Shown piece by piece: positions 17,235 through 25,529 of a stretch of DNA of 64,000 nt. Each line of letters starts with the position of its first letter. The stretch's first letter is position 1. A model generated the notes under the pieces. It worked only from the letters and a program-made list of their open reading frames with translations, had not been told where the DNA came from and ran no database searches. The position numbers were made by a program, and so were the translations under genes. The stretch covers positions 186,001 to 250,000 of the forward strand of contig NZ_CP038018.1 in the NCBI RefSeq assembly GCF_008805035.1, given 5' to 3'. Source of the DNA: Eikenella exigua (GTDB lineage Bacteria; Pseudomonadota; Gammaproteobacteria; Burkholderiales; Neisseriaceae).

Positions 17235-18752
17235 TCACTTCGCCAACAACCCATTTTTCTCCAAATAATCCCGAGCCACGTTTTCCGCGCTTTCGCCTTG
17301 CACTTTCACGCGGTAGTTCATCTCGCTCATTTCTTCTTCGCTGATTTTGCCGGCCAATCGGTTCAGCACAGCCACGATTTGCGGATTCTTCGCAGCAAAT
17401 TCGGCTTTCATCAGCGGTGCGCCCTGATAGGCCGGAAACAGAGAAATATCGTCTTTCAGCAGGCGCAATTGATATTGTTTCAATTCTGCATCGGTGGAAA
17501 AGGCTTCGACTAGGTCGATTTTGTCATTCAACAATGCCGTATAGCGTAAGGCTGGTTCCAAGCTAACAATATGTTTTAGCGTGATACCGGCTGCCTGCAT
17601 GCCTTTGTAGCCGTCCGCCCGGTCGGTAAACTCCAGTGAGAAACCTGCTCGGATATCGGGCGCTACCTGCTTTAAGTCGCTGATGGCATTCAGTTGGTGC
17701 GCCGCGCCGTAGCTTTCTTTGACCGCCAACGCGTAAGTGTTCTGATAAGACATCGGTGGTAGAAACTCCAGCTGATATTGTTCCGCCAACAATTGTTTGC
17801 CCAGTCGATAGGTTTTATCGGGCGACAGGCGGCGGCTCTTTTGTTCGGGCGGCACTTGCACCAAGGTTTCCAGCACTGTGCCGGTGAATTCGGGGTAAAT
17901 GTCGATTTCGCCGCTGTTCAGCGCGTTGAACAGGAAGGTGGTTTTGCCGAAATTGGGTTTGACTGTAACTCTGATATTCGGATTTTCACGTTCAATTAAT
18001 AATTTATACATGTTAATCAGAATATCCGGCTCGCTACCCATTTTGCCGGCAACTACCACGTTTTTTGTGGCAGGCGTAAATGAAATCTGCGACAGACCGA
18101 GTGCGCCGAAGCCCACAGCCAATGCAAGAATAATCGGCAACTTGCGTCGCGATTTCTGCAACAGCCTGATAATTCCGCTTACGCCGACAGCCAGTAACGC
18201 GGAGAGCAATGCGCCGGTAAACGTCATCGTCATGTTGTTGCGGTCGATGCCGAGCAAAATCAGGTTACCCAAGCCGCCTGCGCCGATTAACGCCGCCAGT
18301 GTTGCCGTGCCGACAATCAGCACTGCCGCCGTGCGGATGCCAGAAATCATGGCAGGCAACGCCATCGGTAGCTCAATCCGCCACAATGATTGCCAGCGCG
18401 ATAGCCCGAATGCGGTGTACGCATCTTGAATCGATTGGTCGATTTGGGTCAGCCCCAAATAGGTATTTTGAAAAATCGGCAACAGCGCGTATAACGTGAG
18501 CGCAATCAAGACGGGCGGTGATCCAATGCCGACAAACGGAATCAGCAAACCTAGCAGTGCCAAAGACGGGATGGTTTGCAATATATTGGTGAACTGCAAT
18601 ACCGCCTCCGCCGCCCGCCGCCTGCGCGCAAACAACACGGCGGCGGACACGGCAATTACCACTGCCGCGAGCAAAGCCAGTCCGGAAAGCCATAAATGCG
18701 TAAGCAGCATTTGCCAGAGTTCGGCGGGGGAGAAGGGGAGGGATGTGGGCAT
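17235..18752 (-). CDS. ABC permease fused to substrate-binding domain (OpuC/EgtU-like)
   Basis: 505 residues. The N-terminal ~215 residues are a five- to six-helix permease with the EAA-like loop DAYTAFGLSRWQSLWRIELP. The remainder (VVVAGKMGSEPDILINMY onward) is a type II glycine-betaine/OpuAC-like binding domain facing the periplasm. Such fusions import osmoprotectants, and one described group (EgtUBC) imports ergothioneine. Aromatic cage residues cannot be judged here. First gene of a leftward operon that ends with its ATPase. Confidence 0.88.
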   Translation of the reverse strand: MPTSLPFSPAELWQMLLTHLWLSGLALLAAVVIAVSAAVLFARRRRAAEAVLQFTNILQTIPSLALLGLLIPFVGIGSPPVLIALTLYALLPIFQNTYLGLTQIDQSIQDAYTAFGLSRWQSLWRIELPMALPAMISGIRTAAVLIVGTATLAALIGAGGLGNLILLGIDRNNMTMTFTGALLSALLAVGVSGIIRLLQKSRRKLPIILALAVGFGALGLSQISFTPATKNVVVAGKMGSEPDILINMYKLLIERENPNIRVTVKPNFGKTTFLFNALNSGEIDIYPEFTGTVLETLVQVPPEQKSRRLSPDKTYRLGKQLLAEQYQLEFLPPMSYQNTYALAVKESYGAAHQLNAISDLKQVAPDIRAGFSLEFTDRADGYKGMQAAGITLKHIVSLEPALRYTALLNDKIDLVEAFSTDAELKQYQLRLLKDDISLFPAYQGAPLMKAEFAAKNPQIVAVLNRLAGKISEEEMSEMNYRVKVQGESAENVARDYLEKNGLLAK

Positions 18753-18842
18753 GGGGTTTGGCCGTGTTGATGGTTAGTGGGTTGAATGGTATAGGGGTTT
18801 TTGGCGTGTGGCAAGGAATGGCGGTGTGAAGGCGGAGGTGGG

Positions 18843-18886
18843 AAAAGCAGCCTGCACTTTGAATTTACCAAGTGCAGGCTGCTTTT
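18843..18886. terminator. Hairpin made of AAGCAGCCTGCA-type DUS pair (right border)
   Basis: A 17-bp perfect stem with a 10-nt loop and a T run, built from two foreign-dialect DUS words. A local DUS follows at 18893. Together with 14205-14242 it brackets the transporter block. Confidence 0.85.
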
Positions 18887-18949
18887 TCATATTTTCAGGT
18901 AGCCTTTGTAAGACGGTTGAAGCTCTATCTATGCGTTTTTCTATGCCTG

Positions 18950-19351
18950 CTATTCAAACATCCCCAGCACCTCTCCCAACAGCTCAACGCGCCATGTTTC
19001 GTTGGCAGGATTGTCCAACGCGGTAGTGAGGGCGGCATATGCTTTGTCTGCACGCGTGCCTTCTATTTTTGCAATTTTGTCGAGAATACCCACTGCTTCA
19101 TGCGCCATTTCGAAATTGCCGTCAATCAGCCAGCAAATAGCTTTCTCAAACAAAGGCTTCGCCGGATAGTTTGCCAATGCATAAATCAGCGTACCGCGAA
19201 CTTTGGCATATTCCGTGCTGTCTAGTGCGGCCAAAATCAACGGGTAGATTTCACGATTGCGTTGTTCGGCAAGGTCTAAAATCAGTGGGATTTTGTTCCG
19301 CAGCGGGGTTTGTGGATTTTTGATTTGTTCAATCAATTCGTTATTGTTCAT
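18950..19351 (-). CDS. HEAT-repeat-like protein
   Basis: 133 residues from the ATG at 19351 (an upstream in-frame start at 19363 is possible). Consists of short helical pairs such as IPLILDLAEQRNREIYPLIL, KVRGTLIYALANYPAKPLFE and MAHEAVGILDKIAKIEG, typical of HEAT or HEAT-like repeats that act as protein-binding scaffolds. Specific role unknown. Confidence 0.65.
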   Translation of the reverse strand: MNNNELIEQIKNPQTPLRNKIPLILDLAEQRNREIYPLILAALDSTEYAKVRGTLIYALANYPAKPLFEKAICWLIDGNFEMAHEAVGILDKIAKIEGTRADKAYAALTTALDNPANETWRVELLGEVLGMFE

Positions 19352-19428
19352 TTTATTTCCCAAGCCGAGCCATCAGCATGGCAAAGGCTACCTGAAAAGT
19401 CCCCAAATGCCCGGCAAGATTCAGTTTC

Positions 19429-19946
19429 TTACAACCCCAATTCTCCCCAAATCTCATCAATCTTAGCCATAACCGCAGGGTCTTTTTTGATTACCCGTCC
19501 CCATTCGCGGTCGGTTTCTCCCGGCCATTTGTTGGTCGCGTCCAAGCCCATTTTGCCGCCGAGTCCGCTGACAGGGCTGGCGAAGTCGAGATAGTCGATG
19601 GGGGCATTTTCACCACATTCGATGCCATGCTCTAAATGTCTTTCAACAGTGGCAGTTTGGAAAACGCGTCTTTGATGCCCTTGGGCGGCTCGGGTTCTTT
19701 CAGATACGCCAGTATCTTCCCGATTTCGCGCAACTTGGACACGCTGTCCGCACCCATGCCCGTCGCCACGCGTTTGGGTGTGCGTCGGGCTTAATCGAGT
19801 TTTCAAACAGCAACACCAACCTTTCGGCGCGCAGCACGCGGTCGGCGATTTCAGCCATTTCCAAATGCAGGGAAACGGGATGGGCGAAATGCTTGAGTTT
19901 GCTCTACTGCTCAAGCATGAAGATAAAGTCGTGTAGGTTATCTCAT
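19429..19946 (-). pseudogene. ubiD: ubiD remnant with large internal deletion and frameshifts
   Basis: UbiD decarboxylates 3-polyprenyl-4-hydroxybenzoate in ubiquinone synthesis. The C-terminus here is intact and highly typical (APIDYLDFASPVSGLGGKMG, then KWPGETDREWGRVIKKDPAV and the end at 19429). Upstream, pieces of the N-terminal region are readable in shifting frames: DFIFMLEQ, LEMAEIADRVLRAE, VSKLREIG, KEPEPPKGIKDAFSKLPLL. Most of the central part is missing, and the junction is near 19600. An in-frame stop follows MLEQ. Non-functional. Confidence 0.88.
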
Positions 19947-19996
19947 TTAAAGGCTACCTGAAAATGATATATAGCTTTGGGATGATTGAGGAGAGT

Positions 19997-21154
19997 TCAG
20001 TCGGCATATTCTTTCAGCCACTCCCTAATCCACTCCGCTCTTTTTTCGGCTGCAGGCGTGCCGGTGGGCAGGGAGATGAAGGTGGGCATTGTCCACGCAC
20101 CGCCGGCAAATCCACGGCACATTTGATCGGTGGCGGAATAAGTCAGGCTAAATTTTCTGCCGTTCCAAATCCAGTTTTCATGCCCCCAACAATCGCCGAA
20201 ACCGCGTTCTTTCCAGTTGTTGGATATGATGCCGTCATATCTATAACTTTCGTTAATTTTATTGCCAAGTATTGATTCGATTCGTGAGAAATCCCTGTTG
20301 GTTACTGTAACAAATTGGGTTACACCGTTCGAAGCCGTATGCATACAGTCGGCTCGTATCAGTATATGGCCGCCACTCAAGCGGTAGGCTTCGATTTTTG
20401 GGGTCTCCTCTGGTGAATCAACAAACTCGCAGAATTTTGCCTGCGGCAAACGACGCAGTTTTTGCACCAATGCACGGTATCGCGGGGTATGGCGTTTTAA
20501 TACGCGCACCATCGGCATAGACGGGCTATTACTATTTGCCAGCGCACTATTTGGCTGAATGCGTGGCATTTCCGGTACAGCTGCGGCATGGATTATCGGT
20601 AAGGGTTGCGGCTGCAACACGGGGCGGCGGCTGTGGCCGGGGTTGATGAGAGCAGAGGGAGTGCCGTTGCGGCGTTGGAACGCATCCATGCGGCGCAAAA
20701 TGGCAGTGGCACCATTGGCCGACAGCCGCCATACCGTGCCGTTTGTTGTGTGTAGGCTGATGGCAGTTCGGCGTTTTAAGGCTGCCAACAGAGCTTGCGT
20801 TTGCGAGGCAGGTAATTTGGTTACACCTTCACCCTGATCAGTGAATACAACTCGGCCAACTGTGTGGTTGTCGATACGTAACTCAGTTACGGTTTGCTGC
20901 CGAGCCAAATTATCTTGATAACTAATTTGCAGATGGCTAGACACGACAGCCCGCTCGCCGGCGGCGCGTTGCAGCAGCAGGGAAACCGGCAGCCCGTGAG
21001 AGTCTTCTTCGTTGGCATAGCCTGCGGCACGGCACGTGCCAGTGTTGTCGCAGGCCAGCTCCCAATCGCCCTGCGTGGTGTAGAAACCTTGAATAGGCGC
21101 AGCGGCCAGCTTACTGCCGAGCAACAGTAGCAACCATAGTGAATGACGCAACAT
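19997..21154 (-). CDS. DUF1176-family exported protein
   Basis: 385 residues with a signal peptide (MLRHSLWLLLLLGSKLAAA). The early motif GDWELACDNTGTCRAAGYA and the C-terminal cysteine pairs (FGDCWGHENWIWNGRKF, QMCRGFAGGAW) match DUF1176, periplasmic proteins of unknown function. A low-complexity linker around residues 170-215 separates the two halves. Low similarity between halves and no catalytic motif seen. Confidence 0.8.
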   Translation of the reverse strand: MLRHSLWLLLLLGSKLAAAPIQGFYTTQGDWELACDNTGTCRAAGYANEEDSHGLPVSLLLQRAAGERAVVSSHLQISYQDNLARQQTVTELRIDNHTVGRVVFTDQGEGVTKLPASQTQALLAALKRRTAISLHTTNGTVWRLSANGATAILRRMDAFQRRNGTPSALINPGHSRRPVLQPQPLPIIHAAAVPEMPRIQPNSALANSNSPSMPMVRVLKRHTPRYRALVQKLRRLPQAKFCEFVDSPEETPKIEAYRLSGGHILIRADCMHTASNGVTQFVTVTNRDFSRIESILGNKINESYRYDGIISNNWKERGFGDCWGHENWIWNGRKFSLTYSATDQMCRGFAGGAWTMPTFISLPTGTPAAEKRAEWIREWLKEYAD

Positions 21155-21209
21155 TGTAATCTCCTTAGGGGGGGGATGGCCGAGATGAGGGATGGGGGGT
21201 GCAAAGGTT

Positions 21210-21282
21210 AAGGCTACCTGAAAAGATTGGTTTGGTCGGGTGGATTGGTTTGCGTACTGCGCTAATTTTTCAGGTAGCCTTT
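21210..21282 (-). terminator. DUS inverted pair
   Basis: DUS at 21210-21224 and complement at 21267-21282, 42-nt loop, after pth on the minus strand and before the DUF1176 gene. Confidence 0.5.
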
Positions 21283-21305
21283 ATTCGTTCAGGTATACTG
21301 CGCCG

Positions 21306-21878
21306 CTATTTGCTATGCAGCATTCGTTGGACGGCTTCGATTTTACCGATGAGGATGTCGGGCAGGGCGTGGATGGATTTGATGATGGCTTGGTTGATGA
21401 GGTCTCGGTCTTCGGAGCGGGGTTTTTTCAGCACATAATTCACTACTTCGTTGCGATCGCCGGGGTGGCCGATGCCTAGGCGCAGGCGGTAGAAGTCGGG
21501 TGTGCCGAGGCGAGCTTGGATGTCTTTGAGGCCATTGTGGCCGCCGTTACCGCCGCCGAGCTTGAATTTGATGCGGCCGGGCTCGAGGTCGAGTTCGTCG
21601 TGGATTACGAGGATTTCTTGGGGTTTGATTTTATAAAAGGCGGCGAGTGCCTGTACGGATTGGCCGGAGAGGTTCATATAGGTTTGCGGTTTGAGCAGGC
21701 GGATTTCGCCTTCACTCTGCGTACTGCGGGCATGGCTGCCGAAGAATTTTTTATCGTCTTGCCAGCGGGCCTGCCATTTGCGGGCGAGTTCGTCCAGCAG
21801 CCAGAAGCCGGCGTTGTGGCGGGTGTCTTCGTATTCGGTGCCAGGGTTGCCGAGGCCGACGATGAGTTTGATGGGCAT
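21306..21878 (-). CDS. pth: Peptidyl-tRNA hydrolase
   Basis: 190 residues. It recycles peptidyl-tRNAs released from ribosomes. Signature LIVGLGNPGTEYEDTRHNAG with the catalytic His in RHNAGF, then KPQTYMNLSGQSV, VIHDELDLEPG and KLGGGNGGHNGLKDI. Full length, ATG at 21878. Confidence 0.96.
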   Translation of the reverse strand: MPIKLIVGLGNPGTEYEDTRHNAGFWLLDELARKWQARWQDDKKFFGSHARSTQSEGEIRLLKPQTYMNLSGQSVQALAAFYKIKPQEILVIHDELDLEPGRIKFKLGGGNGGHNGLKDIQARLGTPDFYRLRLGIGHPGDRNEVVNYVLKKPRSEDRDLINQAIIKSIHALPDILIGKIEAVQRMLHSK

Positions 21879-21903
21879 GGGGTTTCCTTATTGGATTTCA
21901 GGC

Positions 21904-21990
21904 ATAGCGGATTAACTTCACTTTCGCTACTGCATTGGTTCGTCTTGCCGTACTTCCGTACTGTCTGCGACTTGTTGTCTTGTAGGGGAA
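21904..21990. repeat. Correia (NEMIS)-like half element
   Basis: Begins ATAGCGGATTAACTTCACTT and carries the core words TCTTGCCGTACT, GTACTGTCTGCG and GTCTTGT. The right terminal repeat is missing. Related to 62864-62971. Confidence 0.6.
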
Positions 21991-22011
21991 AATAATTGTT
22001 TCAGCTATCTC

Positions 22012-22779
22012 TTAGGCTGACCACAGCTGGCGGGCGAAGTTGCCGATTAAGAGACACAGCAGCGCCATAAAACCATAACGTAGCCAGCGGCTGCCGCCGA
22101 GCACCGCCAGCCGTGCGCCGCAGAAGCCGCCGCTTAGGTTGGCCGCCGCCAGCGGCAACGCCCAGTGCCACAGCACATGTTGGCTGGGGATGAAAAAGCT
22201 CAGTGCGGCCAGATTGGTCATCAGGTTGATTACCTTGGCGCAGGCGGTGGCGGTGAGGAAATCGTAGGCAAAAAAGCGCACGAACACGAAGGCCAGCAGG
22301 CTGCCCGTGCCCGGGCCGAACAGGCCGTCATAAAAGCCGATGGCCGCGCCAAACGCCGTGCCCAGCAGCATTTCGCCCCGCGTGAGCGCGCGGGTGCGCT
22401 CGGTTTGCCCCAAATCTTTGCGGAAGAAGGTGTACACAAACATCGCCACCATAATGACCAACATGGCCGGTTTCATGTATTGCACCGGCACATAGGCCAC
22501 TAGCTTCGCACCAGCAAACGATGCGGCAAAGGCCAGCACGCCGGCGGGCAGCAGCATTTTCCATGGCAGCCTCAGGCGGCGGGCAAACTGGCCGGCGGCG
22601 GTGAAGGTGCCGGCGAACGAAGCGGCCTTGTTGGTGCCCAGTACAGTGGGCACGGGCGTGGCGGGTGGCAGTACGCCGAACAGCGCGGGCAGCTGCAACA
22701 GCCCGCCGCCGCCAACGGCCGCATCCATCAGCCCGGCCAAAAAGCCGGTGATGAGCAGCAGGATAAAGGGAAGTTCCAT
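22012..22779 (-). CDS. TauE/SafE (TSUP) family sulfite/organosulfonate-type exporter
   Basis: 255 residues with about eight hydrophobic segments. The family motif GLMDAAVGGGGLLQLPAL is in the first third and GFYDGLFGPGTGSLLAF is in the second half, the two repeats typical of TSUP proteins (YfcA-like). Inner membrane. Transport of sulfite, sulfonates or similar anions is inferred from the family only. Last host gene before the prophage. Confidence 0.9.
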   Translation of the reverse strand: MELPFILLLITGFLAGLMDAAVGGGGLLQLPALFGVLPPATPVPTVLGTNKAASFAGTFTAAGQFARRLRLPWKMLLPAGVLAFAASFAGAKLVAYVPVQYMKPAMLVIMVAMFVYTFFRKDLGQTERTRALTRGEMLLGTAFGAAIGFYDGLFGPGTGSLLAFVFVRFFAYDFLTATACAKVINLMTNLAALSFFIPSQHVLWHWALPLAAANLSGGFCGARLAVLGGSRWLRYGFMALLCLLIGNFARQLWSA

Positions 22780-23155
22780 GGGTTTCTCCGTTGATGATGG
22801 GGCAGGGCGGCGTTGCGACGCTGCCGTTTGGTTTGAATTTTCGAAATAAGCATTCTCAGGTAGTTTTTATATTTGCGCTCTATTTATTCTTGCGCTTTAT
22901 GCCCGCGCGGGCACTTCCTTTCTTTGCTTCGCCAAAGAAAGGAAGCAAAGAAAGGCGACTGCGAGCACAGATTTGGCTTCGCCAAACTTCCCTCACTGCA
23001 CACGGTTTTTCGGGCGCAAAGAGAAATTGGATTAGCTGCAACTTGCGGCTGCGCCGCTTCGAACATGCAAGCCCTTTCCCCCCGAAAAACCGCGCTCCGT
23101 TCAGTTGTGCCAGCAGACGGGAAGCCAGCCCGCCAATTAGATTGTGATTATTTAT
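22780..23155. other. Intergenic region next to the prophage with hairpin-rich sequence
   Basis: Holds a 14-bp stem at 22917-22930/22942-22955 (CCTTTCTTTGCTTC and complement, 11-nt loop) and a shorter one near 22972 (TTTGGCTTCGCCAAA). No credible gene. It looks like a dispersed intergenic repeat and forms the left flank of the prophage. Confidence 0.5.
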
Positions 23156-23198
23156 TGAAGCCGCGCGCGATAAATATCCCCACTCCGGCGCGATAAAT
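23150..23198 (+). repeat. Left prophage end: target duplication and two transposase-site-like motifs
   Basis: ATTTAT at 23150-23155 (target-site duplication), then TGAA at 23156. GCGCGATAAAT copies are at 23165-23175 and 23188-23198, 23 bp apart. Confidence 0.75.
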
Positions 23199-23212
23199 CA
23201 GTCCTGATATTA

Positions 23213-23240
23213 TTGCACCCTGTGCAACAACGTTACAAAT
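23213..23240 (+). repeat. 28-bp subterminal direct repeat, left copy
   Basis: TTGCACCCTGTGCAAC followed by AACGTTACAAAT. It matches 59486-59513 at 24 of 28 positions in the same orientation. The first 16 bases form a small hairpin. Confidence 0.65.
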
Positions 23241-23265
23241 CCCACCTTACTTGGTGGGATTTTTT
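23237..23265. terminator. Bidirectional terminator after the Dam gene
   Basis: AAATCCCACC, loop TTACTT, GGTGGGATTT with flanking A/T runs on both sides, immediately beyond the last leftward phage gene. Confidence 0.75.
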
Positions 23266-23268
23266 ACA

Positions 23269-24081
23269 TCAAGCTGACTTCGCCTGCTCCGTGGTGATGG
23301 GGTAGTTGGCAATCAACAGCTCGTCAGCCTCGGTAGTAATCTCCTTATTGATGCTGTAGCGCAGGCTGACCTCTTTAAACTGGAAGCCGGTGAAAATCTC
23401 CCTAATGGGAGGTACGTCGTTAATCGACAGCAGGAAGCGCCCTTTGATGTGGCGTAGCTGCTCGGCCAGCCGTTCGAAGTCAGCCTTAGCAAAGATGCCT
23501 TTGCCGTACATCGTCTCACAGTCCCAATACGGCGGGTCGATGTAAAAGAAGGTGCCGGGTTTGTCGTAGCGGGCGATGAAGTCATCGTAGTTGAGCCGCT
23601 CCAGCATCACACCCTGCAGGCGGCGGTGGCTGTGTTGCAGCTCCTCGGCCAACCGGTCGGCGCGGAATTTGGGCGGGCGGGTGCTGGTGGCAGCGCAGCA
23701 GAACTCGGCTACCTTACCGCCGAAACCCATGCGGTGCAGATAGAGGAAGCGCACCGCACGCTGGATGTCGGTCAGGGTGGAGGGATTGCAATGCTGCAGC
23801 CGGCAATACTCATCGCGGCTGGGCAACAGGTATTCGGCCTGCCGCAGCAGCTCGGGCAGGTGGTTTTGAACACACCTATATAGGTTGATGACATCGGCGT
23901 TGATGTCGTTGATGGCCTCCACTTTGGATGGCGGCTTTTTGAACAGCACCCATGCCGCACCGCCGAACACTTCGGCGTAGCAGGTATGGTCTGACGGGAT
24001 TAGCGGAATGATGGTACCGACCAGGCGGTATTTGCCGCCCAGCCAGCCCCTAAGCGGACTGACGGGATTGATGTTGCCCAT
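23269..24081 (-). CDS. Phage D12-class adenine-N6 DNA methyltransferase
   Basis: 270 residues. The SAM motif lies in RGWLGGKYRLVGTIIPLIP, with AEVFGGAAWVLF, and the catalytic motif IV is DPPYWD. Likely methylates adenine in phage DNA against restriction. It sits at the com-mom position of Mu. ATG at 24081 is preferred; an in-frame ATG at 24117 would lengthen the overlap with com from 32 to 68 bases. Coupled translation with Com is likely. Confidence 0.88.
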   Translation of the reverse strand: MGNINPVSPLRGWLGGKYRLVGTIIPLIPSDHTCYAEVFGGAAWVLFKKPPSKVEAINDINADVINLYRCVQNHLPELLRQAEYLLPSRDEYCRLQHCNPSTLTDIQRAVRFLYLHRMGFGGKVAEFCCAATSTRPPKFRADRLAEELQHSHRRLQGVMLERLNYDDFIARYDKPGTFFYIDPPYWDCETMYGKGIFAKADFERLAEQLRHIKGRFLLSINDVPPIREIFTGFQFKEVSLRYSINKEITTEADELLIANYPITTEQAKSA

Positions 24082-24232
24082 GATGCTTGTTCCTTGAAGT
24101 TTGGCGCTCACAGGCACTCCGGGTTGTTAAAGAACCAAATTGGTTGACCGATTTGCAGCGCGGGCATTTGATTTCCAGCTCACCCTCGCCTTTGGCCAAC
24201 AGCTTATTGCAGTTTTTGCAACGATATTGCAT
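24050..24232 (-). CDS. com: Com-like zinc-finger translational regulator
   Basis: 60 residues starting MQYRCKNCNKLLAKGEGELE, with CxxC (residues 5-8) and CPRC: the four-cysteine zinc site of Mu Com. In Mu, Com binds mom mRNA and opens the mom start. Here its 3' end overlaps the methyltransferase start, the same arrangement with Dam instead of Mom. ATG at 24232 chosen by homology. Confidence 0.88.
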   Translation of the reverse strand: MQYRCKNCNKLLAKGEGELEIKCPRCKSVNQFGSLTTRSACERQTSRNKHHGQHQSRQSA

Positions 24233-24371
24233 TTTTGCAGCTCCCACATTACCGGTATGTTAGAATCCGCCCGCCTCTAGAGGTGGCGGCCTTGGGTCAT
24301 GCAGGTCTAGTCTGCGTGGCTGGCGCGGTTTGGTGGGCAAACACCGGCCGCGCCGCCGTCCTACTTATTGC

Positions 24372-24400
24372 GTATACCCGCCCCTGTGGCGGGTATTTTT
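24372..24400. terminator. Hairpin in the com leader
   Basis: ATACCCGCC, loop CCTGT, GGCGGGTAT with a T run on the plus strand and A run on the minus strand, between the peptidase-like gene and com. Could terminate readthrough into com or rightward transcription from outside. Confidence 0.5.
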
Positions 24401-24884
24401 ATGCCTCCCCCTTATATAGTGTGGGCACAATGGCGGCGAGGTCGTTAGGCGACCAGCGCCAGCTTTCAGGCAGCCTCAACGCGGTGGCGCACCACTCGGA
24501 GCAGAACCAGCGGCGGCGGTTTTGCGGCAGTCCGAAGGCGATACCCAATGCGCCCATCAGGTCGTAGCCCTGCCCCTCGGTGGCCGTCCATACCCGCTGC
24601 AGCTGCTCGTGTGCCTCCGGGGTAGAGGGCAGCGGGATCAAATCCCATTTGGCCGCCGGCAGCGGCATCACTTTGCAGCGCACGCCTTTATCGCGGATGG
24701 AGGCGGAGTAACAGGTATAAACTGATGCCTGCGGATGCGCGCGCACCACAATCTCGGCATGGCTATACTGGCCGCGGGTGAGTTTGCGCGTGAACCAGTC
24801 GGTAAACCGCGCCGGCCACACGCGCCAGCCGGAGCCGTCCCGACGACCTTTGTATAGAGCGAGATAGATTTGTTGCCGGTTCAT
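24399..24884 (-). CDS. Permuted papain-fold (NlpC/P60-like) phage protein
   Basis: 161 residues. Candidate catalytic residues: His in RGQYSHAEIVVRA (around residue 42) and Cys in RRWFCSEWCATALR (around residue 128), the order His-then-Cys of circularly permuted NlpC/P60 enzymes. These cleave peptide or amide bonds in cell-wall or lipid substrates. It sits behind the tail-fibre genes. Its frequent annotation as enoyl-CoA hydratase in related phages is not supported by sequence. Confidence 0.7.
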   Translation of the reverse strand: MNRQQIYLALYKGRRDGSGWRVWPARFTDWFTRKLTRGQYSHAEIVVRAHPQASVYTCYSASIRDKGVRCKVMPLPAAKWDLIPLPSTPEAHEQLQRVWTATEGQGYDLMGALGIAFGLPQNRRRWFCSEWCATALRLPESWRWSPNDLAAIVPTLYKGEA

Positions 24885-25516
24885 TTTTCAGCCTCCTCAA
24901 GTTCGGCGGCGGCCTGTTCGTAGTTGGCTGTCCAGCCGTCTGAATAATCGTATTCCAGCGGGTTTTCGGCTTTGAGCATGGCGGCTCTATGGCGTTCGGC
25001 ATTGGCAAAATCCGCCTGCTCATCCACTACCATCTGCGTAGTCATTTCATCCAGCAGTTCGCGGGTCATGAGGACAAAATCGTTTTCCATCGTTTTCCAC
25101 TTCAGATTCGGCGGTAGCGTTTTCATGGTGCGCAGCAGGATGTATTGGGTTCGGCTCTCATCGTTGGTGTAAAACCACTTGCCCACGCTTTTGACAAACA
25201 CCCCGTGCCGCAGGTTGTCGTAGCGCTTGGCCTTGATGCGCTCCCACATTTCATCCTGCTGCTCGGCTTTGAGCCGGGCGGCGCACTCGGGGTCGATGTG
25301 CCATTGCTCGCCGTCCCAAGTGCTGGATGGGCAAGGCGGCTGCTCGGCTAGCACGGGCTTGCCGTCTTTGCCCGGCATAATCACTTGCCCGGCGGACTGG
25401 CCGGATAGCAGTGCCGCGTGCTGCTCGGGGCTGATGGCTACCGCATCTTCAGGTAGCCTGCTGTGGATGGTGCTGTCATAAAAACCGCCGCTGGATTGTG
25501 AGTAATACAGTGTCAT
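24881..25516 (-). CDS. Tail-fibre assembly/accessory protein (DUF4376-like)
   Basis: 211 residues, beginning MTLYYSQSSGGFYDSTIHSR, a start typical of Tfa-like proteins coded just after tail fibres. The C-terminal half (RIKAKRYDNLRHGVFVKSVG onward) resembles DUF4376. Probably a chaperone or receptor-binding cofactor for the fibre at 25530. A perfect DUS lies in the coding region at 25448-25459. Confidence 0.75.
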   Translation of the reverse strand: MTLYYSQSSGGFYDSTIHSRLPEDAVAISPEQHAALLSGQSAGQVIMPGKDGKPVLAEQPPCPSSTWDGEQWHIDPECAARLKAEQQDEMWERIKAKRYDNLRHGVFVKSVGKWFYTNDESRTQYILLRTMKTLPPNLKWKTMENDFVLMTRELLDEMTTQMVVDEQADFANAERHRAAMLKAENPLEYDYSDGWTANYEQAAAELEEAEK

Positions 25517-25529
25517 GAGTTATCTCCCG

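Noticed and set aside
19429..19946. Intact 161-residue novel protein
   Set aside because: Only its C-terminal third is protein-like and that is UbiD; the rest is out-of-frame ubiD sequence.
22880..23150. Small proteins encoded by the hairpin-rich flank
   Set aside because: Frames are short, overlap stable hairpins and lack start signals; treated as intergenic repeat.
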